Source: Actinomycetota bacterium
GTDB lineage: Bacteria > Actinomycetota > Thermoleophilia > Miltoncostaeales > Miltoncostaeaceae
Length of the DNA: 6,327 nucleotides
Direction of reading: 5' to 3'
NCBI GenBank assembly: GCA_005788075.1
Contig: SXZC01000019.1
Span: forward strand, 1 to 6,327
The notes under the pieces were generated by a model that searched no databases, was not told the DNA's origin, and saw nothing but the letters and a program-made list of their open reading frames with translations. Each line of letters starts with the position of its first letter. Position 1 is the first letter of the stretch. Shown one piece after another: positions 5,574 through 6,327 of this stretch. The translations under genes and the position numbers were made by a program.

Positions 5574-6327
5574 GCGACGACGCGTCGAGGCTCTGGGGCG
5601 GCCGCTTCGAGGGCTCGCCCGCCGAGGCCTTCGACGCGCTCAACGCCTCGCTGCCTGTGGACCAGCGGCTGTGGCGGGAGGACATCCGCGGATCGCGCGC
5701 CCACGCCCGCATGCTCGGCGCGCAGGGGATCATCCCCGCAGACGACGCTGCGGCGATCGACGCCGGGCTCGCGCAGGTGGAGGCCGAACTCGCCGCCGGG
5801 GAGTTCGCCTTCCAGCCGGGTGACGAGGACATCCACACCGCGGTGGAGCGCAGGCTCACGGAGATCGCGGGAGATGCCGGCAGGCGACTGCACACCGGGC
5901 GCAGCCGCAACGACCAGGTGATCACCGACACCCTCCTGTGGCTCAGGGTCCGCGGCGAGGCCCAGGCCGGCGCCCTCAAGGACCTCGCCCAGGCGCTCAT
6001 CGAGCAGGCCCGCGCCAACCTCGATGTCGTCATGCCCGGCTACACGCACCTGCAGCGGGCGCAGCCCGTGCGCCTCGCGCACCACCTGCTCGCCTACGCA
6101 TGGATGCTCGACCGCGACCACCGAAGGCTGCTCTTCGCCATGGAGTCGGCGGGGGAGAGCCCTCTGGGCAGCGGTGCCCTCGCCGGAAGCGGCTTCGCCA
6201 TCGATCGGCAGGCCACGGCATCGGAGCTCGGGTTCACGGGCATATCGCCCAACAGCATGGATGCCGTGGGCAGTCGCGACGCCCTCGTCGACTACCTGGC
6301 CTTCGCCGCTCAGCTCGGCGTGCACCT
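5570..6327 (+). CDS. argH: Argininosuccinate lyase, N-terminal part (3' end outside window)
   Basis: The first 252 residues are present and the frame is open to the window edge; full-length ArgH is about 460 residues. The enzyme splits argininosuccinate into arginine and fumarate, the last step of arginine synthesis, as a cytoplasmic homotetramer of the fumarase/aspartase superfamily. Motifs in order: LWGGRFEG near the N-terminus (residues 8-15), EDIHTAVE, HTGRSRNDQV (108-117), PGYTHLQRAQPV with the conserved His160, SPLGSGALAG (197-206; commonly PLGAGALAG), and NSMDAV (228-233) followed by SRDALVDYL. The catalytic-serine loop (GSSIMPQKKN type) lies beyond the end and cannot be checked. ATG overlaps the preceding stop as ATGA, so it is translationally coupled to the aminotransferase gene. 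The usual partner argG is not seen in the window. Confidence 0.95.
   Translation, partial: MSDDASRLWGGRFEGSPAEAFDALNASLPVDQRLWREDIRGSRAHARMLGAQGIIPADDAAAIDAGLAQVEAELAAGEFAFQPGDEDIHTAVERRLTEIAGDAGRRLHTGRSRNDQVITDTLLWLRVRGEAQAGALKDLAQALIEQARANLDVVMPGYTHLQRAQPVRLAHHLLAYAWMLDRDHRRLLFAMESAGESPLGSGALAGSGFAIDRQATASELGFTGISPNSMDAVGSRDALVDYLAFAAQLGVH

Noticed and set aside
1..6327. Mobile elements, CRISPR repeats, tRNA or rRNA genes, phage or defence genes
   Set aside because: No direct or terminal inverted repeats, transposase motifs, repeat-spacer pattern or RNA gene structure were recognised; nearly every base belongs to a conserved metabolic gene.

Overview
The window is a dense, GC-rich stretch with one strand of genes. 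All seven genes read left to right, and the only gaps longer than 10 bases are 32 and 63 bases. Third codon positions are strongly G/C. The gene set is chromosomal core metabolism: leucine and isoleucine biosynthesis, one sugar-type aminotransferase and an arginine gene. GC content, codon use and the long CimA-type citramalate synthase suggest a high-GC bacterium, most likely an actinobacterial lineage such as Thermoleophilia. That placement is inference from sequence style; no marker gene is present.

Layout: the 3' end of leuC (1-141); leuD (150-749); leuB (782-1834, start chosen by its Shine-Dalgarno); a 63-base gap with two competing hairpins; ilvE (1898-2824); cimA (2824-4419); a DegT/DnrJ/EryC1-type PLP aminotransferase (4416-5573); and the 5' part of argH (5570 to the window end). 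The last four genes overlap by 1 or 4 bases at each junction, so they are very probably one translationally coupled unit. leuC, leuD and leuB form a second tightly packed block upstream, possibly on the same transcript.

The genes fit together metabolically. CimA joins pyruvate and acetyl-CoA to (R)-citramalate. LeuCD isomerises it and LeuB oxidatively decarboxylates the product to 2-oxobutyrate, the isoleucine precursor. The same LeuCD and LeuB also serve leucine synthesis, and IlvE performs the final transamination of all three branched-chain amino acids. The window therefore encodes a threonine-independent route to isoleucine. No leuA or threonine dehydratase gene is visible here. The DegT-type enzyme and argH are outside this logic.

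The most interesting details are at residue level. LeuB carries Glu where the family has a metal-binding Asp, and Ile in place of a nearby conserved Asn. LeuD carries Pro in place of His in its GSSREHAPWA signature. Both genes are otherwise intact. I found no mobile element, CRISPR array, RNA gene or evident new system; this is mainly an ordinary biosynthetic operon with a few unusual features.
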